From CAZOOK01 sp964581385 (GTDB lineage: Bacteria > Pseudomonadota > Gammaproteobacteria > Nevskiales > Nevskiaceae), in contig CAZOOK010000041.1 of the NCBI GenBank assembly GCA_964581385.1, positions 1-43,555 of the forward strand: a stretch of 43,555 bases of DNA, in the 5' to 3' direction. Shown piece by piece: positions 33,893-43,555 of the stretch. Under the pieces are notes generated by a model, which was not told where the DNA came from, did no database searches, and saw only the letters and a list, made by a program, of their open reading frames with translations. How positions within the stretch are numbered: position 1 is the stretch's first letter; every line of letters begins with the position of its first letter. The translations under genes and the position numbers were made by a program.

Positions 33893-33912
33893 TCCTGAGC
33901 GATCGCTCAGGA
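33893..33912. promoter_or_regulatory. Perfect 20-bp palindrome, probable TetR operator
   Basis: TCCTGAGC-GATC-GCTCAGGA reads identically on both strands and lies immediately downstream of the predicted start of transcription. Extra copies of the half-site occur nearby: GCTCAG at 33868-33873 (inside the promoter spacer) and CTGAGC at 33916-33921. Length and symmetry fit a TetR-family dimer, and the regulator gene is the divergent neighbour. Confidence 0.6.
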
Positions 33913-34001
33913 TGTCTGAGCAGATGCACAGTACTATACAGAACTTTTGAATCAACAGATTGACCGTGCCAGAAGCGCAGGTCCCAGGTGAGGATTCACT
34001 T

Positions 34002-35204
34002 ATGAGCAGTGCCCAAAAAAATGATCTCAACTGGGATCCCTACAACCAGGCATTCAAGGACGATCCCTATCCCACCTACCGGCGACTGCGTGAAGAAGCA
34101 CCGCTGTATTACAACGAAGAACATGACATCTATGTGGCGAGTCGATTCAGCGATGTCGAAGCCGGTCTGCTTGACCGCGAAACATTCAGCTCGGCGCGCG
34201 GCGACATCATTGAATTCATCAAGGGCGGTGGCGAGGTCCCATCGGGCATGTTCATCTGGGAGGATCCGCCGGTACACACCGCGCATCGTGGTGTTCTGGC
34301 GCGCGTCTTCACGCCCAAGCGAGTAAACGAGCTGGAAGCGAATATTCGTGCCTACTGCGTTCGCTGCCTCGACCCACTGGTTGGCGCAAAGCAATTTGAC
34401 TTCATTCACGATCTTGGCGCTGAGCTGCCGATGCGCGTCATCGGCTGGCTGCTGGGCATCCCGGAAAAAGATCAAACGATATTTCGCGATGTCGTTGATG
34501 CGATGCTGCGCACCGAGGCCGGGAAACCCATGGATATCCAGGGCGACAATGCGCCCTATGTCGGCGAAGGTTTCGAGGATTACCTCGATTGGCGTGTCAA
34601 GAATCCCTCCAACGATCTCATGACCGAGATGGTGAACGCAGAGTTCAAAGACGTGGACGGCAAGGTACGCAAACTGACGCGGGACGAAATCCTGATTTTC
34701 TGCGCCATGCTCGCCGGCGCGGGCAACGAAACCACTTCGCGCCTTATCGGCTGGACCGCCAAGATACTCAGCGATCATCCGGATCAACGCCGCGAGTTGG
34801 CCAAGAACCCGTCGCTGGTTCCAGGAGCAATCGAAGAAGTCCTGCGTTATGAGCCGCCCGGACCTCTGGTCGGCCGATACGTCACGCGCGATGTCCAGCT
34901 TCAGGGGCGAACCGTGCCCGCCGGCAGTACCATGGTGTTCCTGATTTCTTCCGCCAATCGCGACGATCGTCGGTTTCCGGACGGCGACCGCTTCAATATC
35001 CACCGCAAGGATGCCCCGCACATCACTTTTGGTCGCGGCGTTCACGCGTGCATCGGTTCGTCCCTCGCGAGAATGGAAGGGCGTGTGACACTTGAAGAAG
35101 TGCTCAAGCGTTTCACTGATTGGACGGTTGATCTCAGCAAGGCGGAACTCTCCAGCACCTCCACGGTACGTGGATGGGAGACGCTTCCGGTGACGATTCC
35201 ATAG
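34002..35204 (+). CDS. Cytochrome P450 (bacterial class I type)
   Basis: The 400-residue soluble P450 has the I-helix oxygen-activation motif AGAGNETT, the K-helix ExxR (EEVLRYEPP), and the haem-ligand loop FGRGVHACIGSSLAR with the axial Cys. Such enzymes hydroxylate a C-H bond using O2 and two electrons from a ferredoxin, and the next gene encodes one. The ATG at 34002 has GAGG eight bases upstream; an in-frame TTG at 33960 is less likely. All key residues are present. The substrate cannot be read from sequence; terpenes, steroids or their side chains are the usual substrates of related operons. Confidence 0.95.
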   Translation: MSSAQKNDLNWDPYNQAFKDDPYPTYRRLREEAPLYYNEEHDIYVASRFSDVEAGLLDRETFSSARGDIIEFIKGGGEVPSGMFIWEDPPVHTAHRGVLARVFTPKRVNELEANIRAYCVRCLDPLVGAKQFDFIHDLGAELPMRVIGWLLGIPEKDQTIFRDVVDAMLRTEAGKPMDIQGDNAPYVGEGFEDYLDWRVKNPSNDLMTEMVNAEFKDVDGKVRKLTRDEILIFCAMLAGAGNETTSRLIGWTAKILSDHPDQRRELAKNPSLVPGAIEEVLRYEPPGPLVGRYVTRDVQLQGRTVPAGSTMVFLISSANRDDRRFPDGDRFNIHRKDAPHITFGRGVHACIGSSLARMEGRVTLEEVLKRFTDWTVDLSKAELSSTSTVRGWETLPVTIP

Positions 35205-35313
35205 TCCACCTGTAGTTGCTTACCCAGCCTTCGCCGCTTGAGTTTCGGCAGTCGCCCAATATACCGGCGACAGGCATCACTAGAGCAGTATTTTCAGATT
35301 GAATGAGGCTTGA

Positions 35314-35634
35314 ATGACGAAGGTTACTTACATCGAATTCGGCGGACGTGAGCGGGTGCTCGACCTGGAGCCGGGTCTGTCTGTCATGCAAGGCGCAGTG
35401 CAGAACAGCGTCCCTGGAATCCTTGCCGACTGCGGCGGGGCCTGTTCGTGTGCCACATGTCACGTTTTCGTGGATCCGGCATGGGTGAACAAACTTGCAC
35501 CCAAGGACGAAACGGAAACAGCCATGCTGGAATGCGTTTTGGATCCTCAACCGAACAGCCGTCTGTCTTGTCAGATCAAAATAACTGAAGAGCTTGACGG
35601 ACTTGTGATACGGCTGCCGGAAAGGCAAGTCTAA
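35314..35634 (+). CDS. [2Fe-2S] ferredoxin (adrenodoxin/putidaredoxin type)
   Basis: The 106-residue protein has the four cluster cysteines in adrenodoxin spacing: C-GGACS-C-AT-C (DCGGACSCATCHVFVD) and the distal Cys in SRLSCQIKI. It most likely passes electrons to the P450 encoded 109 bases upstream. The ATG at 35314 has GAGG five bases upstream. No ferredoxin reductase gene is present in this window, so one must be supplied from elsewhere. Confidence 0.94.
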   Translation: MTKVTYIEFGGRERVLDLEPGLSVMQGAVQNSVPGILADCGGACSCATCHVFVDPAWVNKLAPKDETETAMLECVLDPQPNSRLSCQIKITEELDGLVIRLPERQV

Positions 35635-35821
35635 ATCCGTTCACCGCAAGGAACGATGCAACCCACTGCCGCTGTCTATCAACGCCGACGCTTTGTCCCG
35701 ATCTCTAGCTTGTAAGCCCCTCGAATCGCCGCGGCGGTCCGGGCAAACAAGGGGTGAACTGTAATCAACCGGGGAATCGACGGGGCGCGGCTTCACATTT
35801 TCGCTTCTGTCAAGAACTCTA

Positions 35822-37804
35822 ATGCTTATGAAAACTTCGGTCAGCTCAAGCGTCGCCAATGTCGGCAGAATTTGTCGAAACGTCTTGTCGCTTGCCCTCT
35901 TAGGCATGGCGTCTTGCGTAAGCGCCATGGGTCCCGCAGCGGATCAATATGATGAGGGTACGAAATACTCGCCGCTGACACAGATCAATACCTCCAATGT
36001 GTCCAATCTGGCCCCAGCCTGGGAATATCACACCGGCGAGGTTCCCCCGAAAAAAGCGGACAATAAGCTGATTGCGTTTGAAGACCAACCCAGTCTGATC
36101 GATGGGAATCTAGTGGTCTGCACACCGTCCCGCCGTCTGATCGCACTCGACCCGCAGACCGGCAAACAACACTGGGCGTTCGATCCGAAGGAGCGCGTGG
36201 TTGGAATGCAGAAATGCCGCGGCATCTCCCATTGGGTGGATGCTCAAGCCGCTGAGGGTGCCGCCTGCAAGTCCCGCATCTTCCTTGGTACCACCGACTA
36301 CAGTCTGATGGCCATTGATGCCAAGACCGGGCAGCGCTGCGAAGCCTTTGGCGACCACGGTCAAGTTCGGATGAAGCCCAGCATGCCCGAGCTTTTTCCG
36401 GGCGAGGTCATTTCGACCTCCAAGCCCGCCATCCTCAATAATGTCGTAGTAGTGGGTTCCGTCATCGCTGACAATCAACGCGTCAATGCGCCGAGTGGAC
36501 GGGTGGACGCTTTTGATGCGCGCACGGGTAAGCACCTTTGGGACTTCGATCCGGTACCGCGCGACCCCGCGGATCCCGCCTCCAAGAGTTGGGCAAAAGG
36601 AACGGGCGAAGGCTTCGGCGCTGGTAATGTCTGGGCCAATATGGCGGTCGATCCGGCGCTGGACATGGTTTATCTGCCGACCACCAGCCCGTCAGGTGAT
36701 TTCTATGGTGGCGACCGTGTCGGCAACAACAACTACACGTCGTCAGTCGTGGCGCTGAAAGGCTCCACCGGAAAGGTGGTCTGGCACTTCCAGTTTGTTC
36801 ATCACAACATCTTCGACTACGACACGCCCACCGAGCCGATGTTGATTGACCTGCCACGACCAGATGGCAGCACGGTTCCAGCGCTGGTGCAAAACAATAA
36901 GACGGGATTGATCTTCGTATTCAATCGTGCAACTGGGGAACCGCTGGTTCCGATCGTGGAGCGCCCGGTTCCGCAGACCGATGCCGTAAAGGGTGAGGTG
37001 CCTTCACCGACCCAACCCTTCCCGGAAGGTATGCCGACCCTCGCGCCGCAGGGCTTTTCGCTCGACGACACCTGGGGATTTACGCCAATCGACAAGTGGC
37101 TGTGCCGCAGAAAGGTCGAGCAACTCGACTACGGCCCGACCTTCATGCCCGCTAGCGAAAAGGGCACCGTGTTTTCCCCTTCGGATGGGGGCGGACCCAA
37201 CTGGGGTGGCGGTGCATATGACCCGCAAAGCCACCTCATGGTGGTACCTTCCAATCGGGTGCCTATGGTCATGACCTTGATTCCCCGCGCGAACATCAAA
37301 CTTGATAACACTCAGAAGATCGAGCTCGGAGGAGCCATGGTGTTTGCCAACACCGGTGCGCCCTATGTTCCCAAAATCGAGCCGCTACTCTCACCTCTCG
37401 GTGCGCCCTGCTCGGCACCGCCTTGGGCCGCGCTCACGGCTGTTGATCTGATCAAGCACAAGATCGTCTGGGAAGTGCCGCTGGGTAGCATCGAAAAAAT
37501 GATGCCGGTCCATGTCCCGCCAAACCTCTTTAACTCTGAGCTAGGCACGCCTGGTGCGGGAGGCCCGCTGATAACGGCCGGCGGTCTGGTGTTCATCGGC
37601 TACACGCTGGACGACACCATGCGGGCATTCGACCTCCATACCGGCAAGGTGTTGTGGCAGGCCAGTCTGCCAGCGGCCGGCGTCAGCGTGCCAGTGACCT
37701 ATGAAGCTGGCGGAGAGCAATACATCGTCATTCCTGCAGGTGGACATAGCATGTACGGTTCCACGATGGGCGATGCGGTCGTAGCCTATAAGCTCAAGCA
37801 TTGA
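35822..37804 (+). CDS. Periplasmic PQQ-dependent dehydrogenase
   Basis: The 660-residue quinoprotein has an N-terminal signal peptide (NVLSLALLGMASCVSAMGPA) and then an eight-bladed propeller with repeated tryptophan-docking motifs (ALDPQTGKQHWAFDP, AFDARTGKHLWDFDP, AFDLHTGKVLWQASLP). The FVHHNIFDYDTPTEP motif matches the glucose/quinate dehydrogenase branch rather than methanol dehydrogenases (no adjacent Cys-Cys ring). It lacks the N-terminal membrane helices of membrane-bound glucose dehydrogenase and has no cytochrome domain. It oxidises an alcohol or sugar-like group using PQQ and divalent metal, possibly the P450 product. No pqq biosynthesis gene is present. Start ATG 35822, or 35828. 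Confidence 0.92.
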   Translation: MLMKTSVSSSVANVGRICRNVLSLALLGMASCVSAMGPAADQYDEGTKYSPLTQINTSNVSNLAPAWEYHTGEVPPKKADNKLIAFEDQPSLIDGNLVVCTPSRRLIALDPQTGKQHWAFDPKERVVGMQKCRGISHWVDAQAAEGAACKSRIFLGTTDYSLMAIDAKTGQRCEAFGDHGQVRMKPSMPELFPGEVISTSKPAILNNVVVVGSVIADNQRVNAPSGRVDAFDARTGKHLWDFDPVPRDPADPASKSWAKGTGEGFGAGNVWANMAVDPALDMVYLPTTSPSGDFYGGDRVGNNNYTSSVVALKGSTGKVVWHFQFVHHNIFDYDTPTEPMLIDLPRPDGSTVPALVQNNKTGLIFVFNRATGEPLVPIVERPVPQTDAVKGEVPSPTQPFPEGMPTLAPQGFSLDDTWGFTPIDKWLCRRKVEQLDYGPTFMPASEKGTVFSPSDGGGPNWGGGAYDPQSHLMVVPSNRVPMVMTLIPRANIKLDNTQKIELGGAMVFANTGAPYVPKIEPLLSPLGAPCSAPPWAALTAVDLIKHKIVWEVPLGSIEKMMPVHVPPNLFNSELGTPGAGGPLITAGGLVFIGYTLDDTMRAFDLHTGKVLWQASLPAAGVSVPVTYEAGGEQYIVIPAGGHSMYGSTMGDAVVAYKLKH

Positions 37805-37928
37805 TCCTGGACCAGGACGGACCCGTTCTTTTGATCGATGCAATTGACGTCCGCCGCCCACGGCGAAAACCATCGGCGGCGGCGCGTCCGCGACACCCAC
37901 GAGTTAGCGAGTAGAGAGATTTCACACC

Positions 37929-38693
37929 ATGCAAATGACTGGACAGCAGCGGATCCCCGCAACCCGCCAGCAGGTTTGGGAGGGCCTATACGATCCCAAC
38001 GTCCTCAAGCGTTGCATCCCGGGCTGCCAGACGCTGACCAAGGAATCCGATTCGCGGATGGTCGCGACGGTCGAGATCAAGATCGGGCCGATCGGTGCAC
38101 GCTTCAACGGTGCGGTGACGATCTCGGACGTTGACCATCTCAACGGTTACACGATGACGATCGAGGGTCAGGGTGGCACCGTCGGCTTCGTCAAGAGTAT
38201 TGCCAAGGTGCGGCTCGCCGATGACACCGCCAACACGATCCTGACCTATGAAGTCGATGCTCAGGTCGGTGGCCGCTTGGCACAGCTCGGTGGGCCGATC
38301 ATCGATGCGACCGCGAAGCAACTCGCGGGCAGGTTCTTCGGACAGTTTGGCGCCGTCGTTGGAAAACCAGTCGAGGCTCTCGTCTCGGCGCAGCCAGCAG
38401 TTACAGCTGGCAGGCCCCAGGTGCCGACAGCGATGCCGCCGGCCTACGCCGGGCCCTCGCGCGGCATTCCAGTCGCGTGGACTCTGGCGCTGGTCGTCGC
38501 CGCGCTCGTTGGATACCTGATCGGGCACGCCCCGCGTGGTGGTGCCGAGTCGGATTGGATGGGCCTTGCGATCGGCCTGCTCCTGGTGATTGTCGCCGCA
38601 GCAGGTTTCGAGTTCGGCCGACGCGCGGCGCTGCCCGTGGTGACGCTGGACCCCGCGCTGCTGGCTCGGCTCAGTGAAGAGGCCAAGCGGTGA
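37929..38693 (+). CDS. coxG: CoxG-family membrane-anchored SRPBCC protein
   Basis: The 254-residue protein has an N-terminal ~150-residue CoxG/SRPBCC fold (GQQRIPATRQQVWEGLYDPN, LKRCIPGCQTLTKESD, KIGPIGARFNGAVTISDVD), a Pro/Ala-rich linker, then two hydrophobic segments (AWTLALVVAALVGYLIGHA and MGLAIGLLLVIVAAAGFEFG). CoxG tethers CO-dehydrogenase-like enzymes to the inner membrane and aids their maturation or electron transfer. The stop overlaps the next start, so it is coupled to the FAD subunit gene. It opens the cox-type operon 124 bases after the PQQ gene. Confidence 0.92.
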   Translation: MQMTGQQRIPATRQQVWEGLYDPNVLKRCIPGCQTLTKESDSRMVATVEIKIGPIGARFNGAVTISDVDHLNGYTMTIEGQGGTVGFVKSIAKVRLADDTANTILTYEVDAQVGGRLAQLGGPIIDATAKQLAGRFFGQFGAVVGKPVEALVSAQPAVTAGRPQVPTAMPPAYAGPSRGIPVAWTLALVVAALVGYLIGHAPRGGAESDWMGLAIGLLLVIVAAAGFEFGRRAALPVVTLDPALLARLSEEAKR

Positions 38694-39555
38694 AACCGGC
38701 GCCGTTCGACTATCTCGCCCCCAGCACGATCGAGGAGGCCTGCGAGCAACTTGCCCAGGCAGGCGGCGGAGCGACCTTGTTGGCCGGTGGCCAGACGCTG
38801 TTACCGCTGCTCGCGCTGCGCATGAGCCAGCCCTTCATCCTGATCGACATCAACCGGATTGCGGCGCTGAAGGGTGTGTTGCGCGCTGAAGGCGGCACAC
38901 GGATCGGACCGATCATGCGCCAGAATGAGGTGATCGCCGATCCGACGCTGGGCACTGCCCTGCCCGTGCTGGTTACCGCGACGCGTCATGTCGGACATCA
39001 CCAGACCCGCAATCGCGGCACCATCGGCGGCTCGATCGCGCTCGGCGAACCGGCGGCGGAACTCCCGGCGACCGCGGTGGCGCTTGGCGCCTCGGTGGAA
39101 GTGCGCTCCACGCGCGGTACCCGCCGTATCGCGGCCGAGGACCTCTATCTCAGCCCCTATGCAACCGCACTCGAGTTTGACGAGCTCATTACGGCCCTTC
39201 ATTTTCCTGATTGGCCTACTGACACCATTTCAATGTTCCGCGAGGTCGCTATGCGGCCGGGTGACTTCGCGCTGGTCGGTCTGACCGGCGCCCTTACGGT
39301 GAAGGACGGCCGCATCGCCCGCGCCGGCATCGCCTGGTTCGGGATGGGTCCGACCCCAATCAAGGCACGCCAAGTGGAGGCGGCATTGATTGGACAGTCG
39401 ACCACAGGGCTTGATGTGAAGGGTCTCGCCGAACTCGCCATCGCCGAAACCGCCCCATTCGACGATCACCACGCCACCGCCGAATATCGGCGGACAGTCG
39501 GACGGCGCATCTTCGCACGCACTTTGAGCGAAAGGCTGGACGTGAGGCAGACAGC

Positions 39556-39559
<4 letters not shown>
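38690..39559 (+). CDS. coxM: FAD-binding medium subunit of a molybdenum hydroxylase (CoxM type)
   Basis: The 289-residue product has both FAD-binding signatures of the family, AGGQTLLPLLALRM and TIGGSIALGEPAAELP, and the C-terminal CO_deh_flav_C domain. It carries electrons from the [2Fe-2S] subunit to the acceptor. GTG start at 38690 in an overlap with the coxG stop (GTGA). The homologues named coxM in CO oxidisers differ in substrate, so the symbol describes family membership, not CO oxidation. Confidence 0.93.
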
Positions 39560-40037
<478 letters not shown>

Positions 40038-40041
<4 letters not shown>

Positions 40042-42773
40042 ACGCGCCGCATACCCAGACCGCCGGCTATATCGGCCAACGAATCCAGCGCACCGAAGAT
40101 TTACGACTGCTGACTGGTCGCGGCGTCTTCGTCGATGACGTCGAACTGCCGGGCATGCTGCATGTGGCTTTCGTGCGCAGCCCGATGGCGCGTGGACAAG
40201 TCCGTTCGATCGACACCTCGGCAGCGCGCGAGATGCCGGGCGTTTTCGCAATCCTGACCGCCGAGGATCTGGCGCGCTTCAAAATCGATCTGATCAACTT
40301 CTTCCTGGTGACACCCTCCATCGAGATTCTGCCGCTGGCGAAGGATCGCGTGGCCTTTGTCGGCGACCCGGTCGCAATGGTTGTTGCCCAGGACCGCTAC
40401 ATCGCCGAAGATGCCGCCGGGCTGGTCATGGTCGATTACGAAGAAGAAGATCCGGTCGTCACCATCGACGACGCCAGGCACGGACCACTGGTGCATCCCG
40501 CCACCGAGTCCAATGTCGCCGCAACTGCAGGAGACGAAGAAGCGGATGCGGACCTCGAGGCACAGCTGGCGAGCGCGCCGCATCTGGTGACCGCGACTAT
40601 CAAGCACCAGCGCATCGCGCAGTCGCCGATGGAGACCCGCGGCGTGGTCGTTGCCCCGCACGGCCAGGGCGAGATGACCGTGTACATTGCCACCCAGAGT
40701 CCGCAGATGGCGGCGCGCTATCTGTCTCTGGCTTTCGGCTTGCCGCAGACCAGCATCCGCGTTATTTCCAAGGACGTCGGCGGTTCCTTCGGCCTCAAGG
40801 TGCAGCCGTGGCGCGAGGAAGTGGCTGTGGTCGCGGCCGCCATGATTCTCGGCCGACCGCTCAAATGGACCGAAGACCGGCTCGAAAACCTGACGTCCGC
40901 CTGCCAGGCACGCGAGCAGGAAATCACGCTGCGCGTTGCCTTCGACGCCGACGGCAAGCTGATCGCCTCGCACGCCGATTACAATGTCAACAACGGCGCG
41001 TACCCACATGGAGCGGACGCAAATATTGCGGTCGCGATGTTCCTGTGGGCCGCGCACAAGATGCCGAACTTCAGCTTCCAATGCAGAGGCTGGTATACCA
41101 ACACGGTCGGTATGGCCGCCTATCGTGGTCCCTGGGCGATGGAGTCGCTGGCACGTGAGACGACGCTCGACGTTGCGGCACGGAAGATCGGCATCGACCC
41201 CATCGAAATCCGGCGCCGCAACCTCAATAGACTTACCGATCAGCCCTACACCACGCAGTTCGGCATTCCGTTGGAAGACATCACACCGGCGGAATGCCTG
41301 GACAAGCTGCTGGAACATGTCGACGTCGCCGCATTTCGTGCGGAGCAGGCGGCGGCACGCGCGCAAGGGCGCTATCTCGGACTTGGCATCGCCACCTATA
41401 TCGAGCCTACCGCGGGCAGCGCTGGCGTCCCGGTGTTGGCCAGCGACGTGGCACAGATCCGGATCGAGCCGACTGGCAAGGTCAGTGCCGTGCTAAGCAC
41501 CCACTCACAGGGTCATAGCACGCAAACCACCATGGCACAGGTGATTGCTGAGCGACTTGGCGTTCCCTTCGAAGACGTCACCGTGTACGAGGACGACAGC
41601 TCGCGCGGCGGGTATGGATCGGGAGCCTCCGGCAGCCGTCAGGCGGTCGCGGGCGGCGGAGCCTCCATCAGGGCGGCTGATCTGCTGGCCGACAAGGTGA
41701 GGCGCGCCGCCGCCCACCTGCTCAACGCCAATCCTGAGCACGTTCGTATCCAGGGTGGCATGGTCCACGTCCTGGGCGACAGCGATAAAACACGCAGCCT
41801 GCGCGAAATCGCAGAGATCGCCTATGGCGAACCCGAGCGCCTGCCGCCAGGCATGGAGGCCGGGCTCGAAACGCAGTATCGCTATCAACCGCCGCCGATC
41901 ACCTTTACCAGCGCGGCGCACGCTTGCATCGTCGAAATCGATACCGAGACCGGCTTTGTCAAGATCAAGCGCTGGGTCTCCAGCGAAGATTGCGGTGTGA
42001 TGATCAATCCATCGGTGGTGGAAGGGCAGATCGCAGGCGGACTCGCCCAGGCCATCGGTATGGTGCTGATGGAAGAAGTCAGCTTCGATGCGCGCGGCAA
42101 TCCAACTGCGGTCACCTACAAAGACTACATGCTGCCGGCCATTTCGGACGTGCCGGATTTCGAATACGTCCACGCCTGCACCCCCTCGAAAGCGGAGGGT
42201 GGATTCAGAGGCGTGGGCGAAGGTGGCTGCATCATCGGACCGCCGACACTGGTTAACGCCATCGCCGACGCGCTCTCCCCCTTCGGCGAGCTTCGCCTCG
42301 AACTGCCGTTGAGCCCCTCCAAGATTCTGGAGCTGATCGAGGGTCGCCCGATCTCGCAGAAAGCACCCAGCCACAACCCTCCATCGCAGCCCAGTACCGT
42401 CACTGCAACGCCCGCAATCGCGCCACAGACCGCGCCGGCGCCTACTGCTCCCTCACCGAAGGAGAAGACAGAAAGCTCCAACACGGCCGACGGCATGTGG
42501 AAATTTGTCCTGGCGACACCCGTGGGCCCACAGGTGTTCACCGGACGCCTGGCAACCAACGGCAATGTCGTCACGGGCGCTCTCGTCATGGGCCAGGATG
42601 AGATGAACTTCACAGGCACCGTCGCCGGCAACAACCTCAAGTGGGACTTGAAGGTCACCAAGCCGGTATCGCTCACGCTCAAATATGACGTGCAGATCGA
42701 GGGCAACAAATTGGTCGGCAAGGTGAAGATGGGTATTTTCGGCACATCGAAACTGACCGGCGAACGCATGTAG
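40038..42773 (+). CDS. Molybdopterin-binding large subunit (CoxL-like) with an extra C-terminal domain
   Basis: The 911-residue protein starts at the ATG overlapping the coxS stop; the longer open frame from 39678 is an artefact. Residues 1-771 are the xanthine-dehydrogenase/CoxL core, with the molybdopterin-binding GGSFGLK at about 248 and the catalytic glutamate in GVGEGG (E728). The active-site loop reads AYRGPW (361-366), unlike AYxCSFR of true CO dehydrogenase or AYRGAGR of form II, so CO oxidation is not expected. A Pro/Ala-rich linker (772-814) leads to a 97-residue beta-rich domain with repeated amphipathic strands (NFTGTVAGNNLKWDLKVTKP, KLVGKVKMGIFGTSKLTGER). The substrate is probably a hydroxylatable organic ring or aldehyde; unknown. 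Confidence 0.93.
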
Positions 42774-43326
42774 AGGCTGCAGGACAGAGCGGCGCCAATC
42801 CAACCCAGTTGGAGGCCTGCGCTTGATCTATACATAACGGCACCGATGGTGCCGGTACTCCAAGCAAGCTGAACGCCGCCGCCACTCGATTGCTCACGGT
42901 GACCGCGTCGCTGACAGCATCGCCGATGCACTGCCCACCTTCGCCATTGAATCGCTCGCCGGTCAGTCCCAGCCCGAAACTGGTCGATCATGGACGGCTG
43001 CTTTCGGAAGTGCTCCTGAAGTGATCGCACTCCTGTTGAAACTGGGCATGCGCTCGGCATCGACCCGATGCTTGCGCTGTTTGAGCAACTCTTGTTGGCC
43101 CAGCGGGAGCGCAGCCTCCTCGCATTGCTGCACCCACCGCAGAAACGCGACCGTTCGTCGGAACTCTTGTTTAGATCAAGGGATGACTGGCCGTAACAGC
43201 ACTGGGACTCGCCATTCGGTTTGCGCATTGCATCAACCGGTAAGACTTTTGGATTTTCAACGGGACAACGAAGTGCGGGCCATGACTTGAACAGTCGCCG
43301 CATGGCCGCCGCGGAGAAAGATAAAG
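42774..43326. other. Intergenic stretch with a possible gene remnant
   Basis: These 553 bp follow the coxL-like gene and precede the lipoprotein gene. Open frames on both strands show no recognised family. The most protein-like piece is a 42-codon plus-strand frame at 43068-43196 beginning MLALFEQLLLAQRERSLLAL, which lacks a ribosome site and may be the tail of a decayed gene. No terminator with a T-run or RNA gene was identified. Confidence 0.4.
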
Positions 43327-43555
43327 ATGAGAACAAATATCGCGCGCTGCACTATATTGCTGATGGTCGCAGTCGTCGCTGCCTGTAGTGGCGGGAGTGG
43401 AGGAAGTACCGACGCTTCTAACGGCAGCTCTAACGGCAGCAGTGTAACCCTACCCTCTGCTGTTACGAATCTGCAATTGATCAACCAGGGCGGTCCGACG
43501 AACGACACCAACCCCTTGAGCAACTACCAGGGAATCAGCTGGGGTGCTGCAACAG
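43327..43555 (+). CDS. Lipoprotein of unknown function, N-terminal 76 codons (runs off the window)
   Basis: The ATG at 43327 has GGAG ten bases upstream. The product begins MRTNIARCTILLMVAVVAAC, a lipoprotein signal with lipobox VAAC, followed by a Gly/Ser/Asn-rich tether (SGGSGGSTDASNGSSNGSS) and the start of a folded region (AVTNLQLINQGGP, SNYQGISW) that could be a fibronectin-III-like or beta-sandwich domain. The gene continues beyond 43555, so no function can be given. The Ser/Asn-rich tether resembles those of surface-exposed lipoproteins. Confidence 0.75.
   Translation, partial: MRTNIARCTILLMVAVVAACSGGSGGSTDASNGSSNGSSVTLPSAVTNLQLINQGGPTNDTNPLSNYQGISWGAAT

Larger units (their letters stand above)
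33775..34001. other. Divergent control region between the TetR side and the P450 gene
   Basis: The region is AT-richer than the flanking genes and contains the predicted P450 promoter, the palindrome and two additional half-sites. A second -10-like TACTAT lies near 33932-33937 without a good -35. The 5' part (33775-33850) shows a TTGATAAATT stretch on the minus strand that could serve the TetR side, but I cannot define a promoter there. Confidence 0.45.

Noticed and set aside
33996..35045. 349-codon minus-strand frame opposite the P450 gene
   Set aside because: The plus-strand P450 has every conserved motif; the reverse frame has none.
40101..42374. Long open frames on the minus strand opposite the coxL-like gene (over 280 and 420 codons)
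   Set aside because: They are antisense to a gene with clear catalytic motifs and show the Arg/His-rich composition of high-GC shadow frames. No ribosome sites.
42125..43336. 403-codon minus-strand frame across the cox end and the intergenic gap
   Set aside because: Half of it is antisense to the coxL-like C-terminal domain and the rest is Ser/Arg-rich with no family signature.

Overview
The window looks like a chromosomal segment of a gammaproteobacterium with moderately high GC. I infer the Steroidobacterales/Nevskiales/Xanthomonadales neighbourhood from three things: the flagellar gene sequences, a giant YD-repeat protein of the type common there, and a catabolic block (cytochrome P450, ferredoxin, PQQ dehydrogenase, Cox-type molybdenum hydroxylase) typical of terpene- and steroid-degrading bacteria. 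The placement rests on family recognition only.

Region 1 (1-8977, all minus strand) is a surface/secretion block. It runs from an OmpA-type beta-barrel with a calcium-type TSP3 segment, through a large lipoprotein of about eight bacterial Ig-like domains, to the first 1741 codons of an RHS/YD-repeat protein that leaves the window. Region 2 (9476-10533, plus strand) holds a TPR protein and a small unrecognised protein.

Region 3 (10537-32274, all minus) is one very compact flagellar operon of 27 genes, mostly with 1-4 base overlaps. In transcription order: TPR, TPR, fliQ, fliR, flhB, flhA, flgF, flgG, flgA, flgH, flgI, flgB, flgC, fliE, fliF, a short fliG-like gene, fliH, fliI, fliJ, a fliK-like gene, flgD, flgE, a fliM-like gene, fliN, fliO, fliP, fliA. 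It encodes a complete export gate, ATPase complex, MS ring, rod, P/L rings and hook. It has no flagellin, hook-associated or cap proteins, no stator, no flhF/flhG and no chemotaxis gene. The FliG-like protein lacks the torque-generating domain and the FliM-like protein lacks the CheY-binding N-terminus. Paralogous TPR proteins bracket the operon. I propose that it builds a non-rotating hook-basal-body secretion device, with the neighbouring RHS and Ig-domain proteins as candidate partners; this is the main finding.

Region 4 (32275-33960) is a boundary: a tRNA 3'-end-like remnant, a TetR-family regulator with a possible small upstream gene, and a divergent control region with a near-consensus promoter and a perfect 20-bp palindrome plus extra half-sites. 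Region 5 (34002-42773, plus) holds a P450, a [2Fe-2S] ferredoxin, a periplasmic PQQ dehydrogenase and coxG-coxM-coxS-coxL-type genes for a molybdenum hydroxylase. The large subunit carries an extra C-terminal domain. Together these look like a TetR-controlled oxidation pathway for an organic substrate. Region 6 (42774-43555) is a gene-poor stretch followed by the start of a lipoprotein gene.
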